Of a stretch of 64,000 nucleotides of DNA, positions 1 through 8,986 are shown one piece after another. Source of the stretch: JANXLS01 sp038227045 (GTDB lineage: Bacteria; Planctomycetota; SZUA-567; H5-PLA8); assembly GCA_038227045.1 (NCBI GenBank), contig JBBRQD010000016.1, forward strand, positions 11,827 through 75,826, read 5' to 3'. A program made the translations under genes and the position numbers. Under the pieces are notes generated by a model that was not told where the DNA came from, did no database searches, and worked only from the letters and a program-made list of their open reading frames with translations. Numbering within the stretch: position 1 is the first letter of the stretch; each line of letters begins with the position of its first letter.

Positions 1-1
1 A

Positions 2-1933
2 ATTGAAGAGAGCAACAAGTTGCGCAATGAAATCTCGCGGATTGAAAAAAAAACTAAAAACAAAGATGCCTTTAACCAGACGCTGCTGGACGCCCGAAAT
101 GACAAGCTGAAAATCGACGAGCGGCTGGCCCTCGTCGAGAAAGCGCTGGAACTGATCCCCGAAGAACCGCGCGCGCTGGAATTGCAGAAGAACTACAAAG
201 CGATTCAAACCATTGAAATCAACAGCGCGCAATTCAAACTGAACTTGGCCAAGGCCAAGGAATTGTTCGTGAACAACAATTTCGAAGCGGCCAACAAGGC
301 CATAAAACTGGCCAGGAGCCTCCAGCCGGAAAACAAAGAAGCGCAGGATCTGGCGAAGCAGATTTTCGCGAGCGCCGGCGACGCGCTGCAAAAGGAGATC
401 GCCGAAGAAGGCAAGAAAACGGCCTTCGAAGCGTTCAACAAATCGAAAGAATATTACGACAAGAAAGACAGCGCCAAAGCGCTGGAACAGATCAACATTT
501 CGCTGGCCAACATTTCCGACGACGATCAATACAACACGCACAAGAAAAAAGTGATGTTTCTGATCGAAGAGCAGGAGCGGGTTGCGGAGTTGGCGCGGCG
601 CAAGTCGGCCTTCCAGGAATATTTCAAAGAAGCCAAGGAAAATCTCGACTACGCCACGGACGTCAAGAAAGCGGCATCGCTCGATATCGCGATGGAGCGC
701 ATCAACGAAGCGAAGGCGCTCAAGCTCGACGACAAGAAACTGGTGGGCGGCGACGACGCCAAAATCGGCGCTGAATTGAACGGGCTGATTGCAACCCTGG
801 CCGCGCTCGAAGCGCAAGTCGTCGAACGCCAGGGCGATTTGAAAACGCGCAAACAATACGACGATTGGATTTTCGAGTCGACCAAGATTCTGGATGAAAA
901 CGACGTCGACGGCAAACTGGCCACGGTCGAAGAGGGCATAACAAAGATCGACGGCGCGCTCAAAATCCTGGCCGCCGGAAAGGTCGTGAGCGCCAAGGAA
1001 GGCGTCACGGCGGAAGAATTGAAGAAGAAACTGGAAGCCAAGAAATCGGAGATCACTGTCCGTGAAGGCAAGCGATCCGAGGTGGCGGGCCTCGTGGCCG
1101 ACGGCGACGATGCAATCAAGAAGGGTTCGTTCGCCGATGCGCTAAAGTCGTTCAAGAAAGCCGAAGGGATCGCGCACGATCTTTCCGTGGCCGAGCGCGA
1201 CGCGGTTCAACTGAAAATCGCCGTGGCGAACAAAAAAATCGACAATCTCAAACAGATTGACGGCATGATCGCGGTGGCGGACAAGCTGATCAAGGACGAA
1301 AAATTTGACGACGCGCAAGCCAAGCTCGCGGACGCCGAAAAAATCATGGAGGACAAGCGCTTCGCGCTCAGAAAGGCCGATATCGACGCGAAGAAAACCG
1401 CGCTCAATGCAACTGTCAACAGCGCGTTCGATTCGGCGATCGCGGCATTTAAGGGGAACAAAATCGCCGACGCCGTCCAAGGATTGCAGAAGGTTGCCGA
1501 AGAGCATCCCAGCCGGGCCGACGTGACCGCGGCGCTGACTGGACTCAGGGAAATTCAACGGATCGACGGCGACATCGCGGCGAAAACTCCCGAATTGAAG
1601 CAGCGGTATGGCGTCCTTGCGAAAATCAAAGGCGACACAAAGACGCAAAAAACGCGAGCGGACGAAGCGTTTGAAAAGCTGCCGAAACTGACCGCTGCCA
1701 CCGCCGAGAATCTCGCCAAGTCCGGAATGCCCGGGCTCGCGGCGGAGGTTGCCACGATGAACAAACAAGCCGAAGAATTGCTGCTGCAAGCCAAGAACAA
1801 CGTCCTTTGGCTGGAAGGCATGTACCGCGACGAAGAAGCGGCTCGAAAGCCCCCGCCTCCACCACCGCCAGTCAAGACCGATCCAGGACCCAAACCCAAG
1901 GGCAAGGGCGGCGAAGTGGAACCGGACCTTTAA
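2..1933 (+). CDS. Coiled-coil / TPR-like repeat protein, 5'-truncated by the window edge
   Basis: The reading frame is open from the first bases of the window, so the start lies outside; about 643 residues are visible. It is rich in Lys, Glu, Ala and Asp and consists of repeated helix pairs with TPR-like spacing, for example FEAANKAIKLARSLQP and FDDAQAKLADAEKI. The C-terminus is low-complexity: a run of seven prolines followed by a Lys/Gly/Pro-rich tail ending in EVEPDL. No catalytic motif is visible. TPR-like proteins of this kind act as scaffolds, but the partner cannot be told from what is here. A second possibility is a purely coiled-coil structural protein. The coding call is secure from length and composition; the function is not known. 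Confidence 0.85.
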   Translation: MEESNKLRNEISRIEKKTKNKDAFNQTLLDARNDKLKIDERLALVEKALELIPEEPRALELQKNYKAIQTIEINSAQFKLNLAKAKELFVNNNFEAANKAIKLARSLQPENKEAQDLAKQIFASAGDALQKEIAEEGKKTAFEAFNKSKEYYDKKDSAKALEQINISLANISDDDQYNTHKKKVMFLIEEQERVAELARRKSAFQEYFKEAKENLDYATDVKKAASLDIAMERINEAKALKLDDKKLVGGDDAKIGAELNGLIATLAALEAQVVERQGDLKTRKQYDDWIFESTKILDENDVDGKLATVEEGITKIDGALKILAAGKVVSAKEGVTAEELKKKLEAKKSEITVREGKRSEVAGLVADGDDAIKKGSFADALKSFKKAEGIAHDLSVAERDAVQLKIAVANKKIDNLKQIDGMIAVADKLIKDEKFDDAQAKLADAEKIMEDKRFALRKADIDAKKTALNATVNSAFDSAIAAFKGNKIADAVQGLQKVAEEHPSRADVTAALTGLREIQRIDGDIAAKTPELKQRYGVLAKIKGDTKTQKTRADEAFEKLPKLTAATAENLAKSGMPGLAAEVATMNKQAEELLLQAKNNVLWLEGMYRDEEAARKPPPPPPPVKTDPGPKPKGKGGEVEPDL

Positions 1934-1946
1934 TTCCAGCACTCAT

Positions 1947-2087
1947 TTAATCGCGGATGAACTCAGATTACCGCAGATAAAAACGCATTGTTATTTGCAA
2001 ACCCGCGAGCAACCGCCAATCCGACAAGCTGTCGCCCTCTCTCCCATCTGCGGTAATTAGTGTTCATTTGCGTTCATCCGCGATTAA
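1947..2087. repeat. Imperfect inverted repeat of the 'cgcggatgaacgcagat' type
   Basis: The left arm (about 1947-1978) and the reverse complement of the right arm (about 2046-2087) both read ttaatcgcggatgaac and later attaccgcagat, with a short indel between these blocks. It fills most of the gap between two plus-strand genes. Related motifs occur near 59157, 61328 and, weakly, 36376, so this is a dispersed family. No protein is encoded. Confidence 0.65.
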
Positions 2088-2185
2088 GTTAAACCGCTCG
2101 CACCAAACCAGATCGTCGTCCTTCAACATGCGGTGTAGTCAGTCAATGCATCATCCGATTGCAACGGCACTCGCAGGATTTGTCC

Positions 2186-3523
2186 ATGATGAAGAAATGT
2201 TTTTTGGCCGGAATAGCCGTTCTGTGTCTCGCCGCTCATGCCGAAAATTGGGGGCAGTGGCGCGGCCCTAATAACAACGGCTCTTCTCCCGAATCGAATC
2301 TGCCGGATTCGTTCAGCGTCGAGGATGCCGAAAAGAAAACGCATAACAAAAACGTCGCGTGGGCGTGCGATCTGCCGGGTGCCAGCAATGCCACGCCGGT
2401 GGTCTTTGGCGACAAGGTGTTCGTCGCGTCCAACAACAAGGACGGCAGCGAACTGCTGGGGCTGTGCATCGACCGCAACACCGGCAAAATTCTCTGGCAG
2501 AAAACCGGCGTCAAAACCACTCCGGGTAAAGTCTCGAACACGGGCAAGAACACGCTGGCTTCGTGCTCACCCGTCACCGATGGCAAGCGCGTGTGCTTCA
2601 CGTTCGGCACTGGCGAAATCATTTGCTACGACATGGACGGCAAGGAAGTATGGGCGCGGAATATTCCGAAAGATCACGGGGACTTCACCTATCTGCACGG
2701 CTACAGTTCCACGCCGCTGCTGTACAAAGAAAAACTGTACGTACAGGTGTTGCGCCGCGACCGCCCGGAGGCCAAGGGCGGCAAGGCTGCCGACCCCAAA
2801 TACGACTCCTACTTATTGTGTCTGGATTGGAACACCGGCAAGGATATTTTCAAGGCTCCGCGCAAGAGCGACGCCAAGGATGGCGAATGCGAATCGTATT
2901 CGTCGCCCGTGCTTTACGAACGGCCCGGTCGAACGGAGATTCTCATCTCCGGGTCGCTCTGGGTAAGCGGCCACGACCCGGAGACCGGCAAGGAATTCTG
3001 GCATTGGGGCACGCTGACGCCGGTGATCACCGGAAACGTGCGCAGCGTATCGCAGCCTGTGGCAAACAACGATTTCATCTTCGCCGCCGGGCCGCGCAAA
3101 CGTCCCGTGTTCGCGGTCAAAGCGGGCGGAAGTGGCGACCTGTCGAAAGAAGGCCTGGCGTGGGAATTCAAAGACCACGACTGCGCCGTCCCCAGCCCCA
3201 CGCTGTACGACAATTACCTGTATTTGCTTGACGACGACAAGAAGAAAATGTCCTGCGTGGAGCCATCGACGGGCCACGTCAAGTGGTCGGGGTCTTTGGC
3301 CGTGCCCGAAGATCTAGCTGGATTCAGCTCGTCGCCCGCGGCGGGAGACGGAAAGATTTATTGCATGAACGAGCGCGGCAACGTGGTGATTCTGTCGTCC
3401 CAGGAATACAAAGTGCTCTGCCGCGTCAACCTTGACGAAGGCTTCACCGCCTCCACGCCGGTCATCTCGCAGGGGCACGTCTTCTTTCGCACCGCGAAGA
3501 AATTGTATTGCATCGGAAAGTAA
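2186..3523 (+). CDS. Secreted PQQ-like beta-propeller protein
   Basis: The start is taken at the ATG of MMKKCFLAGIAVLCLAAHA, a clear Sec signal peptide with cleavage after AHA. The mature protein opens with NWGQWRGPNNNG, the W-x-x-W-R-G-P motif that marks the N-terminus of many PQQ-type quinoprotein-like propellers in planctomycetes and relatives. Several blades follow with the typical D-x-x-T-G-K-x-x-W pattern (DRNTGKILWQK, DPETGKEFWHW, EPSTGHVKWSG). Such proteins usually lack a known enzymatic cofactor site and act as periplasmic scaffolds or binding proteins. It stands alone here, about 250 bp after the previous gene. A related but distinct propeller lies at 36460-37680. Family confident, role unknown. 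Confidence 0.88.
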   Translation: MMKKCFLAGIAVLCLAAHAENWGQWRGPNNNGSSPESNLPDSFSVEDAEKKTHNKNVAWACDLPGASNATPVVFGDKVFVASNNKDGSELLGLCIDRNTGKILWQKTGVKTTPGKVSNTGKNTLASCSPVTDGKRVCFTFGTGEIICYDMDGKEVWARNIPKDHGDFTYLHGYSSTPLLYKEKLYVQVLRRDRPEAKGGKAADPKYDSYLLCLDWNTGKDIFKAPRKSDAKDGECESYSSPVLYERPGRTEILISGSLWVSGHDPETGKEFWHWGTLTPVITGNVRSVSQPVANNDFIFAAGPRKRPVFAVKAGGSGDLSKEGLAWEFKDHDCAVPSPTLYDNYLYLLDDDKKKMSCVEPSTGHVKWSGSLAVPEDLAGFSSSPAAGDGKIYCMNERGNVVILSSQEYKVLCRVNLDEGFTASTPVISQGHVFFRTAKKLYCIGK

Positions 3524-3551
3524 TCAAAAAGTTGGGGCGGTTTTTTAATAA

Positions 3552-4094
3552 ATGCAATCTATTGAGTTCACGATTACTACCGACGACATTGTTGCTTTCA
3601 ATGTCTATCAAATGCAAAAGCGTGGCACACTTAAAAGCGCAACGGCGGGTGCTTATCTCAGATTTGTTCTTTTCTATTTACTACTGATGTTAATCGTATT
3701 TGCATTTTCCCCTGGTTGGTCGCGCGTCGTGTTTGAATTCGTAGTGGGGATTGCACTATTGCCCGTGGTATTTCCATACCTTAAGCGTCGTACTTTGGCG
3801 GACGCAATGGCGAGTATTCGTTTTTGGTCTGAAAAGTGTCAAAAAGGAGTCGTCGGCTGGCATCGCGTTTCATTGGGCGAGGATGCTATTCAAGAAGAGG
3901 GGGAAGTCTCAAGTAGTACATGGAAATACTCTTGTGTCGATTGCATTTGCGAGGATGTGGAATACGTCTTTGTGTATTTGAACGCATTGAAGGCGCTCAC
4001 TATTCCAAGACGCGGAGTTGACTCCGCGATTCTCGCGGCGTTTCTCCAAGCGTTGCGTTCGAAAATCGAAATTGCTCCGACTCCTCACCGCTGA
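3552..4094 (+). CDS. YcxB-like membrane protein
   Basis: 180 residues. Two hydrophobic segments, about residues 38-56 and 60-78, form a helical hairpin near the N-terminus. The C-terminal half has the YcxB-family layout: a beta-rich module containing HRVSLGEDAIQEEG, then a block around YVFVYLNALKALTIPRR, then a helix. The family has no established function. The region is more A+T-rich than its neighbours. The gene starts 28 bp after the propeller gene, and its last 10 bases overlap the end of the convergent BNR gene. Domain recognised by pattern only. Confidence 0.75.
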   Translation: MQSIEFTITTDDIVAFNVYQMQKRGTLKSATAGAYLRFVLFYLLLMLIVFAFSPGWSRVVFEFVVGIALLPVVFPYLKRRTLADAMASIRFWSEKCQKGVVGWHRVSLGEDAIQEEGEVSSSTWKYSCVDCICEDVEYVFVYLNALKALTIPRRGVDSAILAAFLQALRSKIEIAPTPHR

Positions 4095-5077
4095 AACTTG
4101 AACGCCGGCTTTCCCATCGTCGACGCGTAAAAAATATCCGCTTTCGGATCCCATGCGAAATTCGGGCCGGTGAATCCTACTCTGAATCCCTCCGGCAGCG
4201 GCGCAACCACTTTCCACGTTGCGCCGCCGTCTTTGGTTTCCTGAACGCCGTCCTTGCCGACGACCACCAGATTTTTTTCATCCGCGCCGAAGTAGGGTCC
4301 GTAATATGCCTTGACCGGAGCGCCAAGAAGGCTCCACGTTTGACCCTTGTCCTTGCTGACGATTATTCCCTCCGCAGTCGTCCAATAACCGACTCCGTTG
4401 AACACGCGCATGGACAGCCCGGCGGGCTGAAGCGGCGACACGTCCGCCCAGGTCTGGCCACCGTCGGCGCTGCGCTGAATTCCTTTTCCTTTGCTGGCGA
4501 GCAGCGCGTCGGGACCGAATACACCGGTGGCGTTCTTGAATCCTTTTCCCAATGATTTCCACGACGCCGCGCCGTCGCTGCTGAGGATCAGCTCCCCGCC
4601 GCTTTCGTGCTTGATGGCCAGCATCGTCTTTGCGTCGGGATCGCTCCAATCGGTCGAACCGAAATCCAGATGCTGAACTTTTGATTTCTGCCAGGTCTTG
4701 CCGCCGTCGAGCGTTCTCGCGCACGCGCCGTAGATCATGAAACACATCAGGCGCTGGCCGTTGGGATCGAAATCGAGCGCGAACCCGGTTTCGCAGCGCC
4801 CGCCAATGGCCTTGTTGTCGACGCGTTCGAACGTCGCGCCCTTGTCGCTGCTCTTCCAAAGACCTTGATCGCACACGACGACGAACACATCGCCCGACGC
4901 GCGATCGACGGTCACGCCGGCGGTCAGTCCGGGATAGCCGACTTTCAGATTGTCTTTCGCCAGCTTCGCAAAAATGCTCTCCGAAATCGGAACCCATTTT
5001 CCCTTCTCATCTTCCGCCCGGCACAATCCGCAAATCAGCACAAGAACCAGCAGCCGCAGAGTGGTTTTTAAAAGCAT
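4085..5077 (-). CDS. Secreted BNR-repeat (sialidase-like / YCF48-like) propeller protein
   Basis: 330 residues with signal peptide MLLKTTLRLLVLVLICGLCRA. At least five Asp-box (BNR) motifs of the S-x-D-x-G-x-T-W type are visible: SSDKGATFERV, LDGGKTWQKS, SADGGQTWADV, SKDKGQTWSLL and TKDGGATWKVV. These cap beta-propeller blades in sialidases, in HCF136/YCF48 photosystem assembly factors and in many secreted proteins of unknown role. No sialidase arginine triad or Tyr/Glu pair could be identified, so an enzymatic label is not justified. It is convergent with the YcxB-like gene, overlapping by 10 bp. Confidence 0.85.
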   Translation of the reverse strand: MLLKTTLRLLVLVLICGLCRAEDEKGKWVPISESIFAKLAKDNLKVGYPGLTAGVTVDRASGDVFVVVCDQGLWKSSDKGATFERVDNKAIGGRCETGFALDFDPNGQRLMCFMIYGACARTLDGGKTWQKSKVQHLDFGSTDWSDPDAKTMLAIKHESGGELILSSDGAASWKSLGKGFKNATGVFGPDALLASKGKGIQRSADGGQTWADVSPLQPAGLSMRVFNGVGYWTTAEGIIVSKDKGQTWSLLGAPVKAYYGPYFGADEKNLVVVGKDGVQETKDGGATWKVVAPLPEGFRVGFTGPNFAWDPKADIFYASTMGKPAFKFQR

Positions 5078-5138
5078 GGGGAAGTTCTCCGGGAACGCGG
5101 GATGAGACTGGGTTGTTCAGGAATACACCGTTTATACA

Positions 5139-5203
5139 AGCTTTTAGCGGTTAGCATTTAGCTGTTAGCCATTGATGTTACTGCTGGCTAACAGCTAAAA
5201 GCT
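5139..5203. repeat. Stem-loop repeat 'tttagctgttagcc'
   Basis: A 14-bp perfect stem (5157-5170 with 5186-5199, 15-nt loop) sits between two minus-strand genes. An earlier, slightly different copy of the same unit (5139-5156) can pair with the right arm as well, over 17 of 18 bases. It could end transcription of the kelch-PKD gene, although no T-run follows. Confidence 0.55.
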
Positions 5204-5211
5204 CCGCGTTT

Positions 5212-7140
5212 TCAGCGCGACATGCCGTAATGATCCAGGCGCGCGGAGTAAAACTGCGGCTGGAGAACTTGATACAGTTTGGTGTTGAACAAAATGGAGA
5301 CGACGAGCGAGACGCGCTGTCTGATAAAATCGCCGTTCGTCAAACCCGACGCCGCCAGCGCGGGCGAGTAGGTGCCGCCTTTCAAGGCGATGGAAAAGAG
5401 CGCAGTTTGCGCCGGGACGACGCCTCCGGCGCTCTTGACGTAAAGTTTGAAGACCGACCCCGAACGGCCCTGCGAATTCAGGATCGCAAGATAGGGCACG
5501 CCGTTGACATCGATGCCGACCTTCGTGCCGGCGGTCGCGAATCCGGCGGGGATCGGCAGAAATCCGGTCACACCGATGGAATCTCTGTTTCCGCGGGTGA
5601 AAATAAGCCTTGTGTGCAGGTGCAGCAGTTTCAACGGCAAAGGCGCGGACACATTGGTCACGCCCAGCGGAACGGAGTTCGAATCGGCGGGATCCGAACC
5701 CATCGTTTGTTCGACGACATTGGAGAACCCGTCGCCATCGCTGTCGGTGCCGATGCCAACGACCACCGCGGGCGCCACGCCCGCGACGGTCACGTTCACG
5801 CTTCCGGAAACGCTGCTGCTGGCCGTGTCCGTGACGTTTACCGTTGCGGTGTACGTGCCGGCCACGGCATACGCGTGCGAAACACTCGCGCCCGCGCCGC
5901 TCCCGCCGTCGCCGAACGACCATGTGTATGACAATGCGCCCATCCCGCCACTCGCCGACGCCGAGAACGTCACGCTTTGGCCGATGAACGCCGGGTTCGG
6001 CGCGGCCGTTGGAGACGAATTCAGCGTCAAAGGACCGCTCGCCGCGCCGCTGTCGTACAATTCGGCGCTCGCCAATTCGATTTGATTGATGCCGCCCGCC
6101 ACAAGCGCCATGCCGTTTTGAAGCAGCGTCGCGGTGTGCGACTGGCGCGCGGCCGCGAGATTTCCGGCGGAACTCCAGGACGCTCCGGCGGGGTCGTACA
6201 ATTCCGCGCTGGCGAGCGCATCAGTGCCGTTGAATCCGGCCGCGACCAGCACCTGTCCCGTGTTCAACCGGGTCGCTGTATGCAGATTGCGTGCGGCGAT
6301 GAGCGCGCCCGTCGCGCTCCAGGAGTTGAGCTCCGAGTCATACAATTCGGCGCTGGCCAGCCGATTGGTTCCATTGATTCCACCCGCCACAAGCACGCGT
6401 CCGAAGGAAAGCGGTGCCGCTATCGATTGCGCGCGCCCGGTTGCAAGCGTGCCGCCTGGCGTCCACGCGTTCGCGATGTAGTCGTACAATTCAGCGTTGG
6501 CGGTTGTGGTCATGGCCGGCAGCGTCGTGGCAAATCCGCTCACGACCAGCACCTTGCCGTTCGTCAACAACGACGCGGTGTGATAAAAATGAGCCTTCGC
6601 CAGATTGGGTGCCGGAGTCCAGCCGCTCGACGACGGATCGTAAATCTCCGAACTGTTTAACGCGGTAATGGTCAGCGATCCTGTAACGGTGACCTGACTA
6701 TCCCCGCCGGCGATGAGCACTTTTCCATTCGGCAGGAGCGTCGCGGTATGGTCCTGTCGCGGCGTGCTCATGCTGCTCGAGGTGCTCCAGCCGTTCGCCA
6801 CGGGATCGTACAATTCCGCGCTGGAAAGAGTGCCGGAATCGCCCAAACCTCCAGTCACCAGAACAGTGCCGTCCGGCAACAGCGTCGCCGTGTGCCGTTT
6901 GCGCCCGGCGGCAAGCGAACCGGCGGAACTCCATGAATTCGCAACCGGATCGTAAAGTTCCGCGCTCAGGATCGTGCCGCCGCCGTCACTTTCGCCACCC
7001 GCAACGAGAACCTTGCCGCTTTGCAAAAGAGTCGCCGTATGCAACGACCGCGCCGTGGCCATCGGCGCGGCGGTCGAAAATCCTGCCGCGTGGGTGGAAT
7101 ATGCGATTGTTATCGCGAACACTGCCGAAACAATTTTCAT
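5212..7140 (-). CDS. Secreted kelch-repeat protein with PKD domain and Ca-binding-type motif
   Basis: 642 residues with an N-terminal signal peptide (MKIVSAVFAITIAYSTHA). Residues about 25-360 hold seven kelch-type blades with the recurring core HTATLLPNGKVLIAGG followed by SAELYDP. These form a beta-propeller of the galactose-oxidase class, but the copper ligands of galactose oxidase are not evident. A PKD domain follows (about residues 370-455), with the hallmark WSFGDGGSG and HAYAVAGTYTATV. Next comes TDSDGDGFSNVVEQ, an acidic D-x-D-x-D-G repeat as in thrombospondin type 3 or dockerin-like calcium sites. The last about 130 residues are beta-rich. This is an extracellular adhesion or carbohydrate-binding type of architecture; the substrate is unknown. 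Confidence 0.87.
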   Translation of the reverse strand: MKIVSAVFAITIAYSTHAAGFSTAAPMATARSLHTATLLQSGKVLVAGGESDGGGTILSAELYDPVANSWSSAGSLAAGRKRHTATLLPDGTVLVTGGLGDSGTLSSAELYDPVANGWSTSSSMSTPRQDHTATLLPNGKVLIAGGDSQVTVTGSLTITALNSSEIYDPSSSGWTPAPNLAKAHFYHTASLLTNGKVLVVSGFATTLPAMTTTANAELYDYIANAWTPGGTLATGRAQSIAAPLSFGRVLVAGGINGTNRLASAELYDSELNSWSATGALIAARNLHTATRLNTGQVLVAAGFNGTDALASAELYDPAGASWSSAGNLAAARQSHTATLLQNGMALVAGGINQIELASAELYDSGAASGPLTLNSSPTAAPNPAFIGQSVTFSASASGGMGALSYTWSFGDGGSGAGASVSHAYAVAGTYTATVNVTDTASSSVSGSVNVTVAGVAPAVVVGIGTDSDGDGFSNVVEQTMGSDPADSNSVPLGVTNVSAPLPLKLLHLHTRLIFTRGNRDSIGVTGFLPIPAGFATAGTKVGIDVNGVPYLAILNSQGRSGSVFKLYVKSAGGVVPAQTALFSIALKGGTYSPALAASGLTNGDFIRQRVSLVVSILFNTKLYQVLQPQFYSARLDHYGMSR

Positions 7141-7411
7141 CGCTGCTCTTTCAGGTCCAATTCAAACAACACTATTAAACACTCGCATATAGGCAACGAT
7201 AAACCGCGTTTCGTTGAATGAAACATCTTTTACTCCCGAGAGGGCTTTCGATTGTCGCTTTCGGCTTTCGATTTATCGCCTGATTTCCAGTACCCTTGAG
7301 CATCGCTTAAATTCCCGCCAGATAGTTCTTTCCGAATTGCTGAGAATCCTTGACTGGCAATTGACTTTGCCGGATAATCTGAATTTGAAAGGTCAAAGAA
7401 CGAGAACCCTA
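7141..7411. other. Intergenic region between kelch gene and xseB
   Basis: About 270 bp upstream of both divergent genes. A minus-strand 67-codon frame (7230-7433) and the upstream extension of the xseB frame both run through it, but neither shows a recognisable domain or a convincing ribosome site. It holds short direct repeats (gctttcgatt / gctttcggctttcgattt, about 7244-7272). I see no clear promoter. Confidence 0.4.
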
Positions 7412-7897
7412 TTGAATCCCAAGACCCCACCATCCCAACCGCCTTTGGCTCCGGCCTCCTTCGAAGAATCGCTTCGGGGACTCGAAGAGACAGTCGAGCG
7501 GCTCGAAGCTGGCGAACTTCCGTTGGAAGAGAGCCTTGTGCTCTTTGAAAAAGGCGTCAGTTCGCTGAAGCATTGCCACGCCATTCTCGATCAAGCCGAA
7601 AAGCGCGTCCGCATGTTGGTCAAAAGCGCCGGCGGTGCCGGAGCCGTAGGCGGTGCCGAACCCGAAGGCGGCACAACGATTTTGGAGGATGTTAGGATTT
7701 CTCCGTCCGCACCCGTTACGCCCCCTGCCCCTGCGCGTAAAAAATCCCCGAAGCAAAGTGTTGACTTGGAGTCGACTACCGGGCAAAATGTGGGCTCAAT
7801 ACCTGAATCAGATTCAAACCAGCACCCGGCCAGGCCGGAGCCAAAGGGCCGCGACGAAACCGGCCCCGGAGGATTGCTTTTTGGCGTCTCGCAATAG
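7412..7897 (+). CDS. xseB: Exodeoxyribonuclease VII small subunit, with long C-terminal tail
   Basis: The XseB fold is clear: SFEESLRGLEETVERLEAGE followed by LPLEESLVLFEKGVSSLKHC and LDQAEKRVRML, covering the whole conserved family region. Exo VII degrades single-stranded DNA; XseB binds the large subunit XseA, which is not in this window. The start is uncertain: the frame is open from 7214 with no ATG near the fold. The TTG at 7412 (LNPKTPP) is chosen because the fold begins 14 residues later, but its Shine-Dalgarno is weak. The C-terminus is unusual: about 85 Gly/Ala- then Pro/Ser/Lys-rich residues beyond the fold, whereas XseB normally has about 80 residues in all. The gene overlaps the start of ispA by 17 bp, an operon arrangement common for xseB-ispA-dxs. 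Confidence 0.85.
   Translation: MNPKTPPSQPPLAPASFEESLRGLEETVERLEAGELPLEESLVLFEKGVSSLKHCHAILDQAEKRVRMLVKSAGGAGAVGGAEPEGGTTILEDVRISPSAPVTPPAPARKKSPKQSVDLESTTGQNVGSIPESDSNQHPARPEPKGRDETGPGGLLFGVSQ
7867..7883 (+). promoter_or_regulatory. Shine-Dalgarno deciding a TTG start for ispA
   Basis: GGAGG (7868-7872) lies 8 nt before TTG 7881, inside the xseB tail. No in-frame ATG or GTG has comparable support (the ATG at 7788 has none), and a start here gives a normal-length prenyltransferase. The overlap suggests translational coupling. Confidence 0.65.
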
Positions 7898-8846
7898 AAC
7901 CTCGCATCCGCGCATTCCCCCGCGCGAGGATGGCCTCAATGAACCTGGCGAGTCATCGACGAACGCCGCGGCCATCGCACAGGCGTTTCTGAAAAAGGCT
8001 TGCGATCTTGTCGACCGAAAGCTCGACGAACTGCTGCCTTCTGAACAAACCTCACCCGGCACGCTGCATAAGGCGATGCGTTATTCGATCTTCGCCGGAG
8101 GGAAACGCTTGCGCCCCGCACTGGTTCTGGCTGCGGCTGAAGCGGTCGGCGGCACCTACGAAGACGCGCTTCCGGCGGCCTGCGCGGTGGAGATGATCCA
8201 CACGTATTCCCTGATTCACGACGACCTTCCAGCGATGGACGACGACGACTTGCGGCGCGGCCGTCCGACCAATCACAAAGTCTTCGGCGAAGCCATGGCC
8301 ATTCTCGCCGGCGATGGCTTGCTGACATACGCGTTCGAAGTCCTTACTCTTAATTCAAAGCCCGCCACGGTGGCTGCACTGGTGCGTTCCGTGGCAAAGG
8401 GTGTCGGAACGCAGGGGATGGTTGGCGGACAGGTGCTCGATATGGAAGGCGAAGGCCAGCCCGCAACGCTTGATTCCGTGCGCGCGATTCACGCCTGGAA
8501 AACCGCGGCGTTGATCGCGGCGTGCTGCGAAGCGGGCGCGCTGGCGTCAAATGCGGGACAAAACGACTTCCAACACCTTGCGCAATATGGGCTAAACATT
8601 GGACTGGCTTTTCAAATCGTCGATGATATACTTGACCTTACATCCACGCCGGAAGCACTGGGCAAGACGCCGGGAAAAGACGCCAAATCCGGAAAGGCGA
8701 CTTATCCGGCAGTTCTTGGCATGGAAAAATCGAAGCGGGAAGCGGACAGATTGGCAACCATCGCCTTCGATGCCTTGAAAATTTTCGGTCCCCGAGCGCA
8801 GACATTGGAGGCTTTGGGACGTTTTGTTTTGGAACGGCAGTCGTAG
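7881..8846 (+). CDS. ispA: Farnesyl/geranylgeranyl diphosphate synthase (IspA-type polyprenyl synthase)
   Basis: About 321 residues from the TTG start. The trans-prenyltransferase signatures are intact: the first aspartate-rich motif in LIHDDLPAMDDDDLRRGRP, the upstream substrate-binding FAGGKRLRPALVL, the GGQVLDMEGEG region, and the second aspartate motif in FQIVDDILDLTS followed by LGKTPGKDAKSGKATYP. It condenses isopentenyl diphosphate with allylic diphosphates in the cytoplasm, supplying C15/C20 precursors for quinones and undecaprenyl phosphate. It sits between xseB and dxs, so precursor synthesis by the MEP pathway and chain elongation are co-localised. Whether the product is farnesyl or geranylgeranyl cannot be settled from sequence alone. 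Confidence 0.93.
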   Translation: MASRNRTSHPRIPPREDGLNEPGESSTNAAAIAQAFLKKACDLVDRKLDELLPSEQTSPGTLHKAMRYSIFAGGKRLRPALVLAAAEAVGGTYEDALPAACAVEMIHTYSLIHDDLPAMDDDDLRRGRPTNHKVFGEAMAILAGDGLLTYAFEVLTLNSKPATVAALVRSVAKGVGTQGMVGGQVLDMEGEGQPATLDSVRAIHAWKTAALIAACCEAGALASNAGQNDFQHLAQYGLNIGLAFQIVDDILDLTSTPEALGKTPGKDAKSGKATYPAVLGMEKSKREADRLATIAFDALKIFGPRAQTLEALGRFVLERQS

Positions 8847-8857
8847 TACAACGGGTT

Positions 8858-8932
8858 CAGAGCCGCGCACGTAAGTAAGCGGCCAAACCTGCGCGCCGCG
8901 AAAAATGCCGCTTACTTACGTGCGCGGCTCTG
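8858..8932. repeat. 26-bp perfect inverted repeat between ispA and dxs
   Basis: The left arm 8858-8883 and right arm 8907-8932 are exact reverse complements over 26 bases (core agccgcgcacgtaagtaagc), with a 23-nt spacer. No T-run follows, so it looks more like a REP-type palindromic element than a plain terminator. In RNA it would form a very stable hairpin and could act as a terminator/attenuator or protect the upstream mRNA end. Confidence 0.8.
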
Positions 8933-8986
8933 GATGCCTTGAGTTGAAACTGGAATTAAACCTAATTTCGCAACGGGAGATAGGCT

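Noticed and set aside
7230..7433. 67-codon minus-strand frame upstream of the kelch gene
   Set aside because: No ribosome site or domain, overlaps the xseB start region, and its composition is explained by local direct repeats.
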